Assembly (NCBI RefSeq): GCF_900240285.1 | Contig: NZ_OESS01000003.1 | Span: forward strand, 310,001-374,000 | Reading direction: 5' to 3' | Length of the DNA stretch: 64,000 bases | Source of the DNA: Halobacillus sp. Marseille-P3879 | GTDB taxonomy: Bacteria > Bacillota > Bacilli > Bacillales > Halobacillaceae | Part shown: positions 43,307 through 52,270 of the stretch, piece after piece | How positions within the stretch are numbered: position 1 is the first letter of the stretch | Layout of the letters: every line of letters begins with the position of its first letter | Translations under genes and position numbers: made by a program | Notes under the pieces: model-generated | Seen by the model: only the letters and a program-made list of their open reading frames with translations | Databases searched by the model: none | What the model was told of the DNA's origin: nothing

Positions 43307-43461
43307 ATGGAACAAGCAAAGAAGTTAATTGTGAACACTGAATCTACTAACCTAAAGCAAACACTCTGGCTTATAAAGGTGAGCGTCCCATAGAAGTTCA
43401 ACTAAAGCTAGAACAGGGCATCCCGCATCAGCTTTATGTAGAGCTTACTGAAAAAGTATAG
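43307..43461 (+). pseudogene. Small unidentified gene, apparently frameshifted
   Basis: ATG 43307 opens MEQAKKLIVNTESTNLKQTL and soon stops. From about 43368 another frame continues with AYKGERPIEVQLKLEQGI and ends at TAG 43459-43461. A single missing base would join both into a protein of about 51 residues. I do not recognise the product, and no strong ribosome binding site is visible. The stop lies in a large palindrome shared with the next gene. This is a tentative call. Confidence 0.35.
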
Positions 43462-43487
43462 TATTCTTTTACGTAAAAGAATACTAT
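43458..43487. terminator. Bidirectional terminator (perfect 30-bp palindrome)
   Basis: Bases 43458-43487 are a perfect inverted repeat with a TTTT/AAAA core beside ACGT. It overlaps the stop codons of the small broken gene on the plus strand and the Nudix gene on the minus strand. Confidence 0.7.
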
Positions 43488-43876
43488 TCCTTAATGAGTT
43501 CGTCCACAGCAGGTATATCAGCAGGGGCCCAAACTAGAGACTTTAAGTTTTCTCTACCCATCCAAATAAGTTTAGAATGCTCACTTAAAGTGGGCTCACC
43601 CTCTAAAAGTTTGGCTTTTAGAGCAATAAGATGAATGATAAATGTTTCATACTCATGAATATTCTCATTGAATATTTCTTTCGCAGCAATGTCACAAGAT
43701 AGTTCTTCCTTTATTTCTCTTTCTAAAGCTGTATGTAAATCCTCTCCATCTTTTACCTTCCCGCCAGGAAATTCCCACATATTCGGAATGGTCATTTCCG
43801 GGGAACGCAAAGTGCAAAGTACTTCCTGTTCATTGTTTTCAATTATAGCTGCTACTACTTTTACTGTTTTCTTCAT
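43484..43876 (-). CDS. Nudix hydrolase, MutT/(deoxy)nucleoside triphosphate pyrophosphohydrolase type
   Basis: 130 residues. VKVVAAIIENNEQEVLCTLRSPE and MWEFPGGKVKDGEDLHTALEREIKEELSCD show the fold and the Nudix box G-x5-E-x7-REIKEELS, with Ser where Gly is usual near its end. This type hydrolyses damaged or non-canonical (d)NTPs. ATG behind GGAAATCAATC-like sequence with AAAGGAAA. It lies head to head with a MazG-like NTP pyrophosphatase gene, another nucleotide-pool cleaner. Confidence 0.85.
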   Translation of the reverse strand: MKKTVKVVAAIIENNEQEVLCTLRSPEMTIPNMWEFPGGKVKDGEDLHTALEREIKEELSCDIAAKEIFNENIHEYETFIIHLIALKAKLLEGEPTLSEHSKLIWMGRENLKSLVWAPADIPAVDELIKE

Positions 43877-43990
43877 GATTGATTTCCTTTCTTGCTTTTT
43901 TGTTTATGATAGCATAACTATTTTAATTTACTAAAGTAATTAAAAGTGAATTGGAAAAGCCTAAAGGGAAAAAGATAGGAGGTTGTTTCT

Positions 43991-44314
43991 TTGCCGATTC
44001 ATCATAAACTTGTTCGCGACAGAATTCCTGAAATTATTGAAAAGACCGGAAAAAGCTATGAAACTCGCGTATTAGATCAAGACGAATACATACAATCACT
44101 GAAAACAAAACTCCAGGAAGAACTTCAAGAATACCTGACCTCGGTAAACGATAAAGAAGCTACAGTGGAATTAGCAGATCTATTAGAAATAATACATGTC
44201 TTATCGCAAATACATGGCAATTCTATTGAGGAAGTTGAAGCTATCCGCAAGCAAAAAGCTGAAGAGCGAGGATCCTTTAAAGAAAAGATATTCTTAATAA
44301 GTGTCGATGACTGA
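43991..44314 (+). CDS. MazG-like / phosphoribosyl-ATP pyrophosphohydrolase-like protein
   Basis: 107 residues. KLVRDRIPEIIEKTGKSYETR followed by KLQEELQEYL and ELADLLEIIHVLSQIHG gives the all-alpha NTP-PPase pattern with the EE..E/ELAD metal-binding residues. TTG 43991 lies about eight bases after AGGAGG and no better start is visible. Such proteins hydrolyse nucleoside triphosphates. It precedes an HNH nuclease gene by 22 bp, probably in one transcript. Confidence 0.8.
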   Translation: MPIHHKLVRDRIPEIIEKTGKSYETRVLDQDEYIQSLKTKLQEELQEYLTSVNDKEATVELADLLEIIHVLSQIHGNSIEEVEAIRKQKAEERGSFKEKIFLISVDD

Positions 44315-44336
44315 GCGAAGCTATTGGAGTGAGTAA

Positions 44337-45320
44337 ATGAGTCACAAATTAAGAGTGGGAGAATTAAAAGCTCTCTATTTAACTGAAGAAGAGGTATGGC
44401 GCATCTTTACGATAGTGTTAACGACAAAATCAAAAAAATCAGCAACTTATAAGTTTGGATTGTTAAAAGCGATGATCGAAAACCTTTATCAGGTAAATGA
44501 AGAGGGGAAAGTTACCTACGATCAGTTGGCTTATTCTTTTACAAAAGTCTACTGGAACCTGGTGATCCATCACGAACTTGAACAGGGAACAAGAGGGTCT
44601 GCCGTTGTAACTAAGTTAATGGAGGTCAAGCGAGCTTATAATATTCCTAAAGAAATGACTTTTGATAAATTAGACGCATCTATTCAGCTAGTGGCAGCAA
44701 AACGGGTGAAAGCTGTTATGAAGGCAAATGTATTTGGTGCTCTTTATGGAGATACTCAGGGCTCGTTTTATGCATTTGACCATAAAACAGAACAGTTCAA
44801 GTTTAACAAGGCTGTGTTAACATTTATGAGAAAATATCAGCGTTTGTTAATAGACTTAGTGAATTATCATATGGCGAAAATGATTGAGCAACTAAATGAC
44901 GTACCTCATATTAATTATTTGCTGGATAAAGTAGAAAGTATTGCAAAACGCTCGACGCTAAAACCGTTTGAGAAAGTGTTAGTGCAGTACTTTGAGAAAA
45001 CCTGTTTTTATTGTGGAAAAGAACTTCACAAAAGCTCGATTCAAACCCATGTGGATCACTTTATACCATGGTCATTTGTTCAGTCCGGTCAACTTTGGAA
45101 CCTGGTTTTAACATGCAGTAAGTGTAACACTTCTAAAAATGATAAGTTGGCTGTCCGGAGTTATTTAGATGATATGATTGATAGAAATGAACGTATGATA
45201 AATCAACCAGAACTAATTGCAAGCAAGAACGAATTAGTAACTTACAATAAAGAAAAAATAATCCATTTGTATGATTACTCGATACAGAACGGCTATGAGA
45301 ACATCTGGGTTCCAAGTTAA
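44337..45320 (+). CDS. HNH endonuclease-domain protein
   Basis: 327 residues. A long, mostly helical N-terminal region (about 1-215) without a recognised motif precedes an HNH domain: C223-x2-C226, H238-VDH241 and C260-x2-C263 with N264. The zinc-bound HNH fold should cut nucleic acid. ATG 44337 behind TTGGAGTGAG. Located after Nudix and MazG-like genes, a set sometimes seen in defence islands, but no helicase or other partner is present here. Confidence 0.82.
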   Translation: MSHKLRVGELKALYLTEEEVWRIFTIVLTTKSKKSATYKFGLLKAMIENLYQVNEEGKVTYDQLAYSFTKVYWNLVIHHELEQGTRGSAVVTKLMEVKRAYNIPKEMTFDKLDASIQLVAAKRVKAVMKANVFGALYGDTQGSFYAFDHKTEQFKFNKAVLTFMRKYQRLLIDLVNYHMAKMIEQLNDVPHINYLLDKVESIAKRSTLKPFEKVLVQYFEKTCFYCGKELHKSSIQTHVDHFIPWSFVQSGQLWNLVLTCSKCNTSKNDKLAVRSYLDDMIDRNERMINQPELIASKNELVTYNKEKIIHLYDYSIQNGYENIWVPS

Positions 45321-45341
45321 GAGAGAAACAATAAGGAAAAG

Positions 45342-45372
45342 ACAGAATCACTCTACGTGGTTCTGTTTTTTA
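45342..45372 (+). terminator. Terminator of the HNH gene
   Basis: ACAGAATCAC (45342-45351) pairs with GTGGTTCTGT (45357-45366), one G-U pair, followed by TTTTTTA. Confidence 0.8.
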
Positions 45373-45501
45373 TTTAGAAGATTTCACAAAAACTTTTAGT
45401 AGTATGGCCTAGATTTACCCCAAAGAAAAAGGGAAAACTCACTATCGGTTGGATATTTATGTACATATAAGATAATTTTTCAAGAAGGAGAGAGGAACAC
45501 A

Positions 45502-46323
45502 ATGTCAGTAAAATTACTCACTTATCCCGTATTCACTGCACTAATAGCCCTGACTATAGGAGGCTGCCAGGAGCAGACGAGGGAAACAGGAGCACCGGAA
45601 GAAGAAGAGCAGACTACCAGGGAAAATAATGAAGAGAGGCCTGGATGGTCATATAAAGGGGAGACTGGGCCTGACAACTGGGGAGAGCTCGACGAGGCCT
45701 ATGCTGCTTGTGCCAATGGAAAGGAGCAGTCTCCTGTGAATATAGACTCTGCTCAAGTGGAGGAAAAGGAAGAGAGGGAAGACCTTGAGATTAACTATCA
45801 ATCCTCATCTTTTTCTCTAGCGAACAACGGACATAGTATTCAAGCAAACTCGGCAGGTTCCGAGAATCATCTTGTCATAAATGACGAGGAATATGAACTT
45901 GCGCAATTTCATTTTCATCAACCTAGTGAGCATTTGTTTAATAGTGAACGTTATGAGATGGAACTCCATCTTGTCCATGAATCGGAAAACGGAGACGCTG
46001 CTGTGTTAGGTGTTATGATCGAAGAGGGCGAAGAAAATGATACATTATCGGGTCTTTGGGACGAATTGCCTTCAGAAGAAACGGAAGACGATGTCAACTT
46101 GAAGAGTCCCGTGGATCTTCCAGAGCTTCTTCCGGAGGATCAAACGACCTTCCATTATGAAGGCTCTCTTACTACGCCTCCTTGTACGGAAGAAGTGAAG
46201 TGGATGCTTTTTGAAGAACCGATTGAAATGTCAGAAGACCAAATTCAGGACTTTAAAGAGATCTATCATGAGAACCATCGTCCGGTACAACCCTTAGAAG
46301 ACCGCGAAGTTATTAAAAATTAA
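45502..46323 (+). CDS. Alpha-type carbonic anhydrase lipoprotein
   Basis: 273 residues. A signal peptide ends in a lipobox (LTIGGC), then a very acidic linker (EEEEQTTRENNEE) and an alpha-carbonic anhydrase domain: GPDNWGEL, QSPVNID, the zinc His pair QFHFHQPSEH and the third His in ELHLVHE, and SLTTPPCTEEVKW near the end. It hydrates CO2 on the cell surface. ATG behind AAGGAGAGAGG. The protein has a high Asp/Glu content, which would suit a salty environment. It is a single-gene unit closed by a terminator. Confidence 0.92.
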   Translation: MSVKLLTYPVFTALIALTIGGCQEQTRETGAPEEEEQTTRENNEERPGWSYKGETGPDNWGELDEAYAACANGKEQSPVNIDSAQVEEKEEREDLEINYQSSSFSLANNGHSIQANSAGSENHLVINDEEYELAQFHFHQPSEHLFNSERYEMELHLVHESENGDAAVLGVMIEEGEENDTLSGLWDELPSEETEDDVNLKSPVDLPELLPEDQTTFHYEGSLTTPPCTEEVKWMLFEEPIEMSEDQIQDFKEIYHENHRPVQPLEDREVIKN

Positions 46324-46375
46324 GAGATTCATTAGAAGCTTTAAAATGGTCTTCTGATTGTTAAGCTTAAAATCA

Positions 46376-46408
46376 AAAAAGCCTTCTCTGATGGGAGAAG
46401 GCTTTTTA
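46376..46408. terminator. Bidirectional terminator
   Basis: AAAAAGCCTTCTC (46376-46388) pairs with GAGAAGGCTTTTT (46395-46407), a perfect 13-bp stem with T runs both ways. It serves the carbonic anhydrase gene and the convergent repeat-protein gene. Confidence 0.9.
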
Positions 46409-46453
46409 TAATGATAAAGTGTGAACTTTCGATCATTAGGTGGAGCTTTTTTA

Positions 46454-46990
46454 TTACCAATAGTAAATAGGGACGGGGTAAAAGAAGTATGGCGGCCCTG
46501 GATAGGGGCTGCCTCCAATGGTACGTGATTGCCCTTGACCGCCTCCCATTCCTGGAAAGCCCGGCATTCCACCTTGCCCCTGCCCATTGCCCTGGCCTGG
46601 GAAACCTGGCATTCCACCCTGCCCATTACCCTGACCTGGAAAAGGGAATTCGGGCATCATGCCGCCTTGACCGTTTCCATTTCCATTACCCTGACCGGGG
46701 AAAGGCAGCTCGGGTAACATATCCATGCCTGGCATGCCTTCTTGGCCATTCTCTCCATTCCCGTTCCCATTGCCGCCGTCGTCCTCTTCTTCCTGTCCTT
46801 GAGGGGCTCCTGGCTGACCGGGTCCTTGAGGGAGAGGGAAACATACAACAGAGAGTTCTTCATCCTCCTCAGTGGTTATTGTTCCTTCCATTCCGCCTTC
46901 GAATTCGGACTGATCCTCCGGAATACAGATATAGCCTTCCTGCTGACGCGGGCCCCAATGTGGGGGGTGGTAAGGATTGTAGTAATACAT
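46454..46990 (-). CDS. Gly/Pro/Gln-rich repeat protein of unknown function
   Basis: 178 residues with no signal peptide. An aromatic N-terminus (MYYYNPYHPPHWGP) and a short acidic region with one CICIPED-like hydrophobic stretch are followed by about 90 residues of imperfect FPGQGNGQGGMPG repeats and a Tyr/Pro-rich end (PYFFYPVPIYYW). The minus strand has AGGAGG before the ATG, so I prefer it to the long open frame on the other strand. It might be a spore coat or exosporium component by composition, but nothing proves that. Confidence 0.65.
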   Translation of the reverse strand: MYYYNPYHPPHWGPRQQEGYICIPEDQSEFEGGMEGTITTEEDEELSVVCFPLPQGPGQPGAPQGQEEEDDGGNGNGNGENGQEGMPGMDMLPELPFPGQGNGNGNGQGGMMPEFPFPGQGNGQGGMPGFPGQGNGQGQGGMPGFPGMGGGQGQSRTIGGSPYPGPPYFFYPVPIYYW

Positions 46991-47439
46991 AAATTATTCG
47001 CCTCCTTGATATACATTCTCATCCTATTCATTTAATTAAGTTTGGGCACCATCATCTATAAATTAGTTTTAATGAGCTGTGAGATATTCAAGGAATAGAA
47101 AGGGTTGTCGAAGTTATAAACCTCTATGTTGTGGAGAGATAAAGGGGTTATGGGATAAGGTGTCCGATGGCTTCCTTAGGGAATTTTTTAGATAGCTGTT
47201 CTGTGCCGCGTTAGCGAACCTTAGGATAGAATCTATTACCACCTTGTCATCAAATAGAATACTAGTTTACGACCTATAAGAAAGCCATTACAATAAAAGT
47301 ATCAGAAAATTTTAAAATTCAGTTGAGACCTGTAACACTTTCTGAATAGATCACTAAAAATTATGTACACCTGTTTTTTTGAAAGGCGTGGATCCTGATT
47401 CTCAAAAAGACAAGGCGCTACCTTAAGGGAGAGATTGTT
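46991..47439. other. Intergenic region without recognised gene
   Basis: About 450 bp separate the divergent repeat-protein and yesN-type genes. I see no coding frame, RNA or clear promoter beyond AT-rich sequence; it should contain the promoters of both genes. Confidence 0.5.
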
Positions 47440-48969
47440 ATGAGCGGTCTGTACAAGGTTTTAGTTGTAGATGATGAAATGCTGATCAGGCAAGGAGTGA
47501 TCAATTATATTGATTGGGAAAAAGAAGGTTTTCAAATAATTGGGGAGGCTTCAAATGGAAATGAGGCCCTTCAACTAATCGAGGAATTACGTCCTCACCT
47601 GGTCATTACGGATGTAGTTATGCCTGGGATGGATGGGATTGAATTAGTGCGGGACGTCAAAGAGCAGTATCTAGATATTGAGATTGTGGTGTTAAGCAGC
47701 TTTGAAGACTTTGAGTATGTCCGTTCGACGTTTCAGTGTGGAGCGGCCGATTATATTCTGAAACCGAAGCTGAATGGAGAGGAATTAATAAAGACGCTGC
47801 GTAAGGTGATGCCTGAGTCCAGGCGCACGGAGAAAGTGATTCAAAGTGCCCCTTCGATAGATGTAGTTTTGCAGAAGTGCCTGGCTGGCTCTTCGTTAAT
47901 GGTCAGCGAGGAGGAGCTGCTTGAAGATCTTTCATATAGTCACTACAGCCTGATCGCTGTCTGCGGACGGGATGATGAAAGCGAATTTTTCAAAGAATTG
48001 AGTGGGATATTCGAGGAGCAGCTCTCTGCCTGTGAAACTTTTTTTGTCCCTGCTGATGTAAGCGGTATCAATGCAGTGCTGGTGAATTTTAATAGGGAAC
48101 ACCTCCAGTCTGTGAAGCAATGTGTAACCTGGCTGGCTGAGGCTGAACGTGAGCTCCGGGCAAGCTGGATAATGAGTGTTCCATTCTCTTCGATTCTAGA
48201 ATTGAAAACTATCTTTGAAGATCAATTATTAAAGATGAAGGATTATTTATTCTATCTAACGGAGGAGCCGGTTTTAATCTATGATGATCTTCCTGAGATT
48301 CCGGAAGCAGGGAAACCTTTTGATTTAGGGAGGTTTCTAAGTCTATTTAAGCAGAAGAAATTCGAGGTTGCGATTACTTCTTTAAACGAGCATGTTGACG
48401 TTCTTAGGCGTCAATATACGAAAGATATCTTTGAATTTAAGTCTTGGCTTGAGAACATTATGTTCAATGTCATTGTACTGCTGGACAATATGAATTACGA
48501 TGTGGACGAAATTGAGACGATGAAATATCAGTATTTCTCAGATATTAATGAAGCATCTCATGCAAATAAGGCGGTGACTGTCTTTCATACCTTTATTGAT
48601 GAGGTAAGACGTATTGTGCAGATTGAAGACAGTAAGAGCTGCCCTCCTGATATGAAACGGCTGCTGCAATTTATTGAGGATCATTATGCTGAGCCGCTTT
48701 CACTGACGACCTTATCTGAATCATTCCACTTCAACCCCTCGTATCTATCCAGTTATTTCAGCACTCATCTGAACATTGGTTTCAGCGATTATTTAAATCA
48801 AGTGAGAATTGTCAAAGCGAAGCAGATTCTTGAGACGAGCTCTGTCTCGGTCAGTATGGTCAGTGAAATGGTCGGTTACTCAGATCCGAGCTACTTCTGC
48901 AAAGTCTTTAAGCGAATGGAAGGATCATCACCTGGGAGTTATCGTAAGCAGGCCCCAGCACTGAATTGA
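47440..48969 (+). CDS. yesN: YesN-type response regulator with AraC DNA-binding domain
   Basis: 509 residues. N-terminal receiver (VLVVDDEMLIRQGV, phospho-acceptor Asp in LVITDVVMPGMDG, VVLSSFEDF, YILKPK), a middle region without clear motif, and a C-terminal AraC-type double helix-turn-helix (LSESFHFNPSYLSSYFSTHLNIGFSDYLNQVRIVKAKQIL ... VGYSDPSYFCKVFKRMEG, shown in part). ATG behind AAGGGAGAG. It overlaps the sensor kinase frame and precedes a galactan-use operon that it probably activates. Confidence 0.88.
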   Translation: MSGLYKVLVVDDEMLIRQGVINYIDWEKEGFQIIGEASNGNEALQLIEELRPHLVITDVVMPGMDGIELVRDVKEQYLDIEIVVLSSFEDFEYVRSTFQCGAADYILKPKLNGEELIKTLRKVMPESRRTEKVIQSAPSIDVVLQKCLAGSSLMVSEEELLEDLSYSHYSLIAVCGRDDESEFFKELSGIFEEQLSACETFFVPADVSGINAVLVNFNREHLQSVKQCVTWLAEAERELRASWIMSVPFSSILELKTIFEDQLLKMKDYLFYLTEEPVLIYDDLPEIPEAGKPFDLGRFLSLFKQKKFEVAITSLNEHVDVLRRQYTKDIFEFKSWLENIMFNVIVLLDNMNYDVDEIETMKYQYFSDINEASHANKAVTVFHTFIDEVRRIVQIEDSKSCPPDMKRLLQFIEDHYAEPLSLTTLSESFHFNPSYLSSYFSTHLNIGFSDYLNQVRIVKAKQILETSSVSVSMVSEMVGYSDPSYFCKVFKRMEGSSPGSYRKQAPALN

Positions 48970-48980
48970 GGATCAGTCGA

Positions 48981-50801
48981 ATGAAAAAAATACTGAACAT
49001 TCTTCAACATAATAATTTATTTATTAAAATGTTTCTCGTCATGGTTATTAGTATTATTTCTGTCTCTCTTCTAATTACCTTTAGTACAATCCGGATGTCG
49101 AACAATCTGTTTATGGAGACGTTCAGCATTACAAATACGAAGGTGCTGAATCAGATTAAGCAGCAGTTCGAACAGTTCAGCTACTCTGTGGTTGTTACTT
49201 CAATGGACGTAGAGAACAACGCTACAATTAAGCGGATGTTAACGGAAGAGTATGTCAGTTCGGTTGATGCGTCTACTTCCTTTTACTCAATAAAAGAGCA
49301 GATGGAAAAGCTGTACTCCGACCGCCCGAACGAAGCGAACATGATCATCCTCGGAGAAAATGAGCGTCTGTTTAATATGAAATATATGAATTGGTCTGTT
49401 ACCGGGGATGACTTAATTGATCATCGAATCACGAAAAACACAAAAGAGAATCCCAATCAGATTCTTTATCAATTCGTTGATGGCGGTGAGATTACGAATG
49501 GCAGCCCGATGGTAGTAGCGACAAAGGCGCTTACGGAGAGGTCTACTAATAACATTTATGGATATTTGTATATCCCGATTCGTGAGCAGGATTTAAGAGG
49601 ATTCTATGAAGACTACACAAGTCAGGGAAATAGCGTCATGTTAGTGAATGGCAGCGGGAAAATCATCTCGAGTGACGATGAGCAATTGATCGGTCAGGAC
49701 TCTCCTGATCTCCTTCAACTTGCTGAAGAAACCGAAGAACAGAGCCTGGAGTACCAGGAAGCCAACGTTTTGGGAAAAGACCAGCTGGTGCTGACCTCGG
49801 CTTTACCGGCACTGGATTTGTATATCGTCAATCTCGTGGATCAGGAGCTTGTCATTAATAACCTTGTAAATACTAAAGAGATCGCTTTAATCAGTACCGT
49901 GATTGTGCTGCTGGCCTTAGTGGTCGTATTTATTATCTCCAGGAGAGTAACGAATTCAATCAGCCGCCTGGTTAAGCAGATTTCCAACATGGCCAAATAT
50001 GATTTCAGTAAACCAGTGAAAGAGAGTGGGGGCTATGAGGCGAGAAAGATCGCGGATGCCTTTAACTATATGCTTAATGAATTGCAGGAGCATGTTGATG
50101 TGCTGATGAGGTCGCAGCGGAAGCAGCGCAAATCGGAGCTTGAGGCCCTGCAGCATCAGATTAATCCACATTTTCTTTATAACACGTTAACGTCGGTGAA
50201 ACTGCTGGTGAAGGATGGAAAAAAAGAGGCCGCTTTTGAGACGATTGATGCGTTAATCCCGCTGCTTCAGAATGCACTTGGCAATGTGGATGAGACAATT
50301 ACTGTAGAGCAGGAAGTAGCCAATATTAAGAACTATGTATTGATCAACCAGACGAGATATGGAGATCGGATTAAAGTAAATTCGCTCATCTCTCCCGACT
50401 GTCTTCATTATCATCTGCCGAAGCTTGTTATTCAGCCATTTATTGAAAACGCCTTTTTCCATGCTTTTACAGATAAGAAACAGGGCTTTATTCAAATCAT
50501 GATAGCACAGCGAAACGATAAACTTGTATGTGAAGTGATTGATACGGGAGATGGCATGCGAATCGACAGGATCGACAGCAAAGAAGGGAAGAGGCAGCTG
50601 TTCAGCGGGATTGGCGTCCGTAATGTTCATGAGCGGATTCAATTATTGTTTGGTGAAGAGTATGGGGTGGAAATATCGAGTGAGCTGAAGAAAGGAACCA
50701 AAGTAAAAATTATTCTGCCTCTGCTGGATGAAGATTCTAAAGATAGTACCATAACTAAAAATAGTACCAAAAAACATTATCTTGATGGAGGAAACTTCTA
50801 A
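48981..50801 (+). CDS. yesM: YesM-type sensor histidine kinase
   Basis: About 606 residues. Membrane helix near residue 20-40, an extracellular sensory region of about 250 residues, a second helix (LISTVIVLLALVVVFIISR), HAMP, then the His-kinase domain with HQINPHFLYNTLTSVKLLV and an HATPase part (VIQPFIENAFFHAF, GDGMRID, GIGVRNVHERIQLLFG). This is the YesM/LytS class that works with AraC-type regulators. I prefer ATG 48981 behind GAGGATC, with TTG 48966 as the other option. It likely senses a galactan breakdown product outside the cell. Confidence 0.87.
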   Translation: MKKILNILQHNNLFIKMFLVMVISIISVSLLITFSTIRMSNNLFMETFSITNTKVLNQIKQQFEQFSYSVVVTSMDVENNATIKRMLTEEYVSSVDASTSFYSIKEQMEKLYSDRPNEANMIILGENERLFNMKYMNWSVTGDDLIDHRITKNTKENPNQILYQFVDGGEITNGSPMVVATKALTERSTNNIYGYLYIPIREQDLRGFYEDYTSQGNSVMLVNGSGKIISSDDEQLIGQDSPDLLQLAEETEEQSLEYQEANVLGKDQLVLTSALPALDLYIVNLVDQELVINNLVNTKEIALISTVIVLLALVVVFIISRRVTNSISRLVKQISNMAKYDFSKPVKESGGYEARKIADAFNYMLNELQEHVDVLMRSQRKQRKSELEALQHQINPHFLYNTLTSVKLLVKDGKKEAAFETIDALIPLLQNALGNVDETITVEQEVANIKNYVLINQTRYGDRIKVNSLISPDCLHYHLPKLVIQPFIENAFFHAFTDKKQGFIQIMIAQRNDKLVCEVIDTGDGMRIDRIDSKEGKRQLFSGIGVRNVHERIQLLFGEEYGVEISSELKKGTKVKIILPLLDEDSKDSTITKNSTKKHYLDGGNF

Positions 50802-50822
50802 AAATAATTAAATGATTTTCTA

Positions 50823-50849
50823 AAGATCGTTCTAACGGTCTTTTTTTTT
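50823..50849 (+). terminator. Terminator of the yesNM pair
   Basis: AAGATCGTT (50823-50831) pairs with AACGGTCTT (50834-50842), one G-U pair, followed by a run of nine T. It separates the regulators from the transport operon. Confidence 0.8.
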
Positions 50850-50875
50850 CGATGATATGCTTTAATTAAGCGTAA

Positions 50876-50889
50876 TGATAACGCTTACA
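50876..50889. promoter_or_regulatory. cre-like site ahead of the galactan operon
   Basis: TGATAACGCTTACA fits TGWAANCGNTNWCA except at one base, 21 bp before the start codon of the binding protein. CcpA bound here would repress transport and hydrolases when better sugars are present. Confidence 0.6.
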
Positions 50890-50910
50890 TTTAAGGAGGG
50901 GGTAGAAGTT

Positions 50911-52215
50911 ATGAAGGAGTTTCAATGGAAGAAGAGCTGGTTGTTTGCTTTTGCTTTACTAACACTTTTCGTTTTGGCAGCTTGTTCTTCTGATGAAGAG
51001 AGCGGAGCTTCAGGTGAGGGAGATCCAGAGGATGACCCGGATACAATTACGGCCTGGGCGTGGGATCCGAACTTTAACATTGCAGCACTAGAGATTGCTG
51101 AGGAATCATACGACGAAGATATTGACTTTGAAATCATTGAAAATGCACAGGATGATATTGTTTCGAAGTTAAATACGGGCCTCAGCTCCGGTACGATGAA
51201 GGGGATGCCGAACATTGTATTAATCGAGGACCAGCGGGCGCAAAGCTTCCTGCAGTCCTACCCGGATGCGTTCTTCCCGATTGATGATTACATTAATCCG
51301 GACGACTTCGCTGCGTACAAGCTGGCCCCGACGAGTCTTGACGATAAGCAGTATGGGCTTCCTTTTGACACTGGAGTGACTGGATTGTTCTTCCGTACAG
51401 ACTACCTGGGAGAAGCGGGGTATTCGATGGAAGACTTAACAGATATTACTTGGGAGGAATATATCGAGATTGGGAGAGACGTGAAAGAGACGACAGGGAA
51501 AGATATGATCTCTCTTGATCCAAATGACTTAGGGATTATTCGTGTCATGATTCAAAGTGCAGGCGAATGGTACGTTGATGAAGACGGAACAACGGTCAAT
51601 ATTGAAGGGAATGAACCGTTAAGGCAAGCGTTTGAAAATTATAAAGCGATGATGGAAGCCGATTTCGTGAAAGCCAATTCTGATTGGAGTCAATTCATCG
51701 CAGCTTTTAACAGCGGCGATGTGGCCACTGTTCCAAGCGGGAACTGGATAGGGGCCAGTATCGAGGCTGAAGAATCTCAAGCTGGAGACTGGGCTGTAGC
51801 ACCGATTCCGCGCTTGGACATGGAGGGTGCGGTCAACGCATCGAACCAGGGCGGGAGTTCCTTCTACGTATTAAACGTACCTGGAAAGGAAAAAGCAGCT
51901 GAGTTTCTTGGTAAAACATTTGGCGAAAGTGAAGAGTTCTATCAGGAACTAGTGACTGACGTTGGGGCTCTTGGCACGTACACGCCAGCATCTGACGGAG
52001 AAGCGTACCAGGAAGAAAATGACTTCTTTGGCGGTCAGTCTCTTATTTCAGATTTCTCTACATGGGTGGAAGATATTCCGAGTGTAAACTATGGCATGCA
52101 CACGTATTCGATTGAAGACATTTTAGCTGCTGAAATGCAGAACTATTTAAAAGGCAAGAGTCTGGATGACGCATTAGCTGATGCGCAGGCCCAGGCGGAA
52201 GCACAGTTGAAGTAA
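50911..52215 (+). CDS. Galacto-oligosaccharide-type ABC transporter binding lipoprotein
   Basis: About 434 residues. Signal peptide with lipobox LAAC, an acidic linker, and a family-1 sugar-binding fold (DTITAWAWDPNFNIAALEIA, VLIEDQRAQSFLQSYPDAF, VATVPSGNWIGASI). ATG 50911 follows AAGGAGGGGG; the frame also opens at ATG 50875 inside the cre region. The neighbouring galactanase and beta-galactosidases indicate galacto-oligosaccharides as ligand, as with GanS/CycB; this assignment rests on context. Confidence 0.87.
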   Translation: MKEFQWKKSWLFAFALLTLFVLAACSSDEESGASGEGDPEDDPDTITAWAWDPNFNIAALEIAEESYDEDIDFEIIENAQDDIVSKLNTGLSSGTMKGMPNIVLIEDQRAQSFLQSYPDAFFPIDDYINPDDFAAYKLAPTSLDDKQYGLPFDTGVTGLFFRTDYLGEAGYSMEDLTDITWEEYIEIGRDVKETTGKDMISLDPNDLGIIRVMIQSAGEWYVDEDGTTVNIEGNEPLRQAFENYKAMMEADFVKANSDWSQFIAAFNSGDVATVPSGNWIGASIEAEESQAGDWAVAPIPRLDMEGAVNASNQGGSSFYVLNVPGKEKAAEFLGKTFGESEEFYQELVTDVGALGTYTPASDGEAYQEENDFFGGQSLISDFSTWVEDIPSVNYGMHTYSIEDILAAEMQNYLKGKSLDDALADAQAQAEAQLK

Positions 52216-52270
52216 CTTCAACTCAATCTTAAATTACAGGTTAAATGAGAAACGATTCGTTTCCTAACAT

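Noticed and set aside
46500-46720. Repeated sequence that could suggest a CRISPR array
   Set aside because: The repeats are short, imperfect, directly adjacent and in frame with a protein repeat; there are no unique spacers.
46489-46992. A 167-codon plus-strand frame opposite the Gly/Pro-rich gene
   Set aside because: The minus-strand gene has AGGAGG at its start and a sensible repeat structure; the plus-strand product is a shadow of the repetitive codons.
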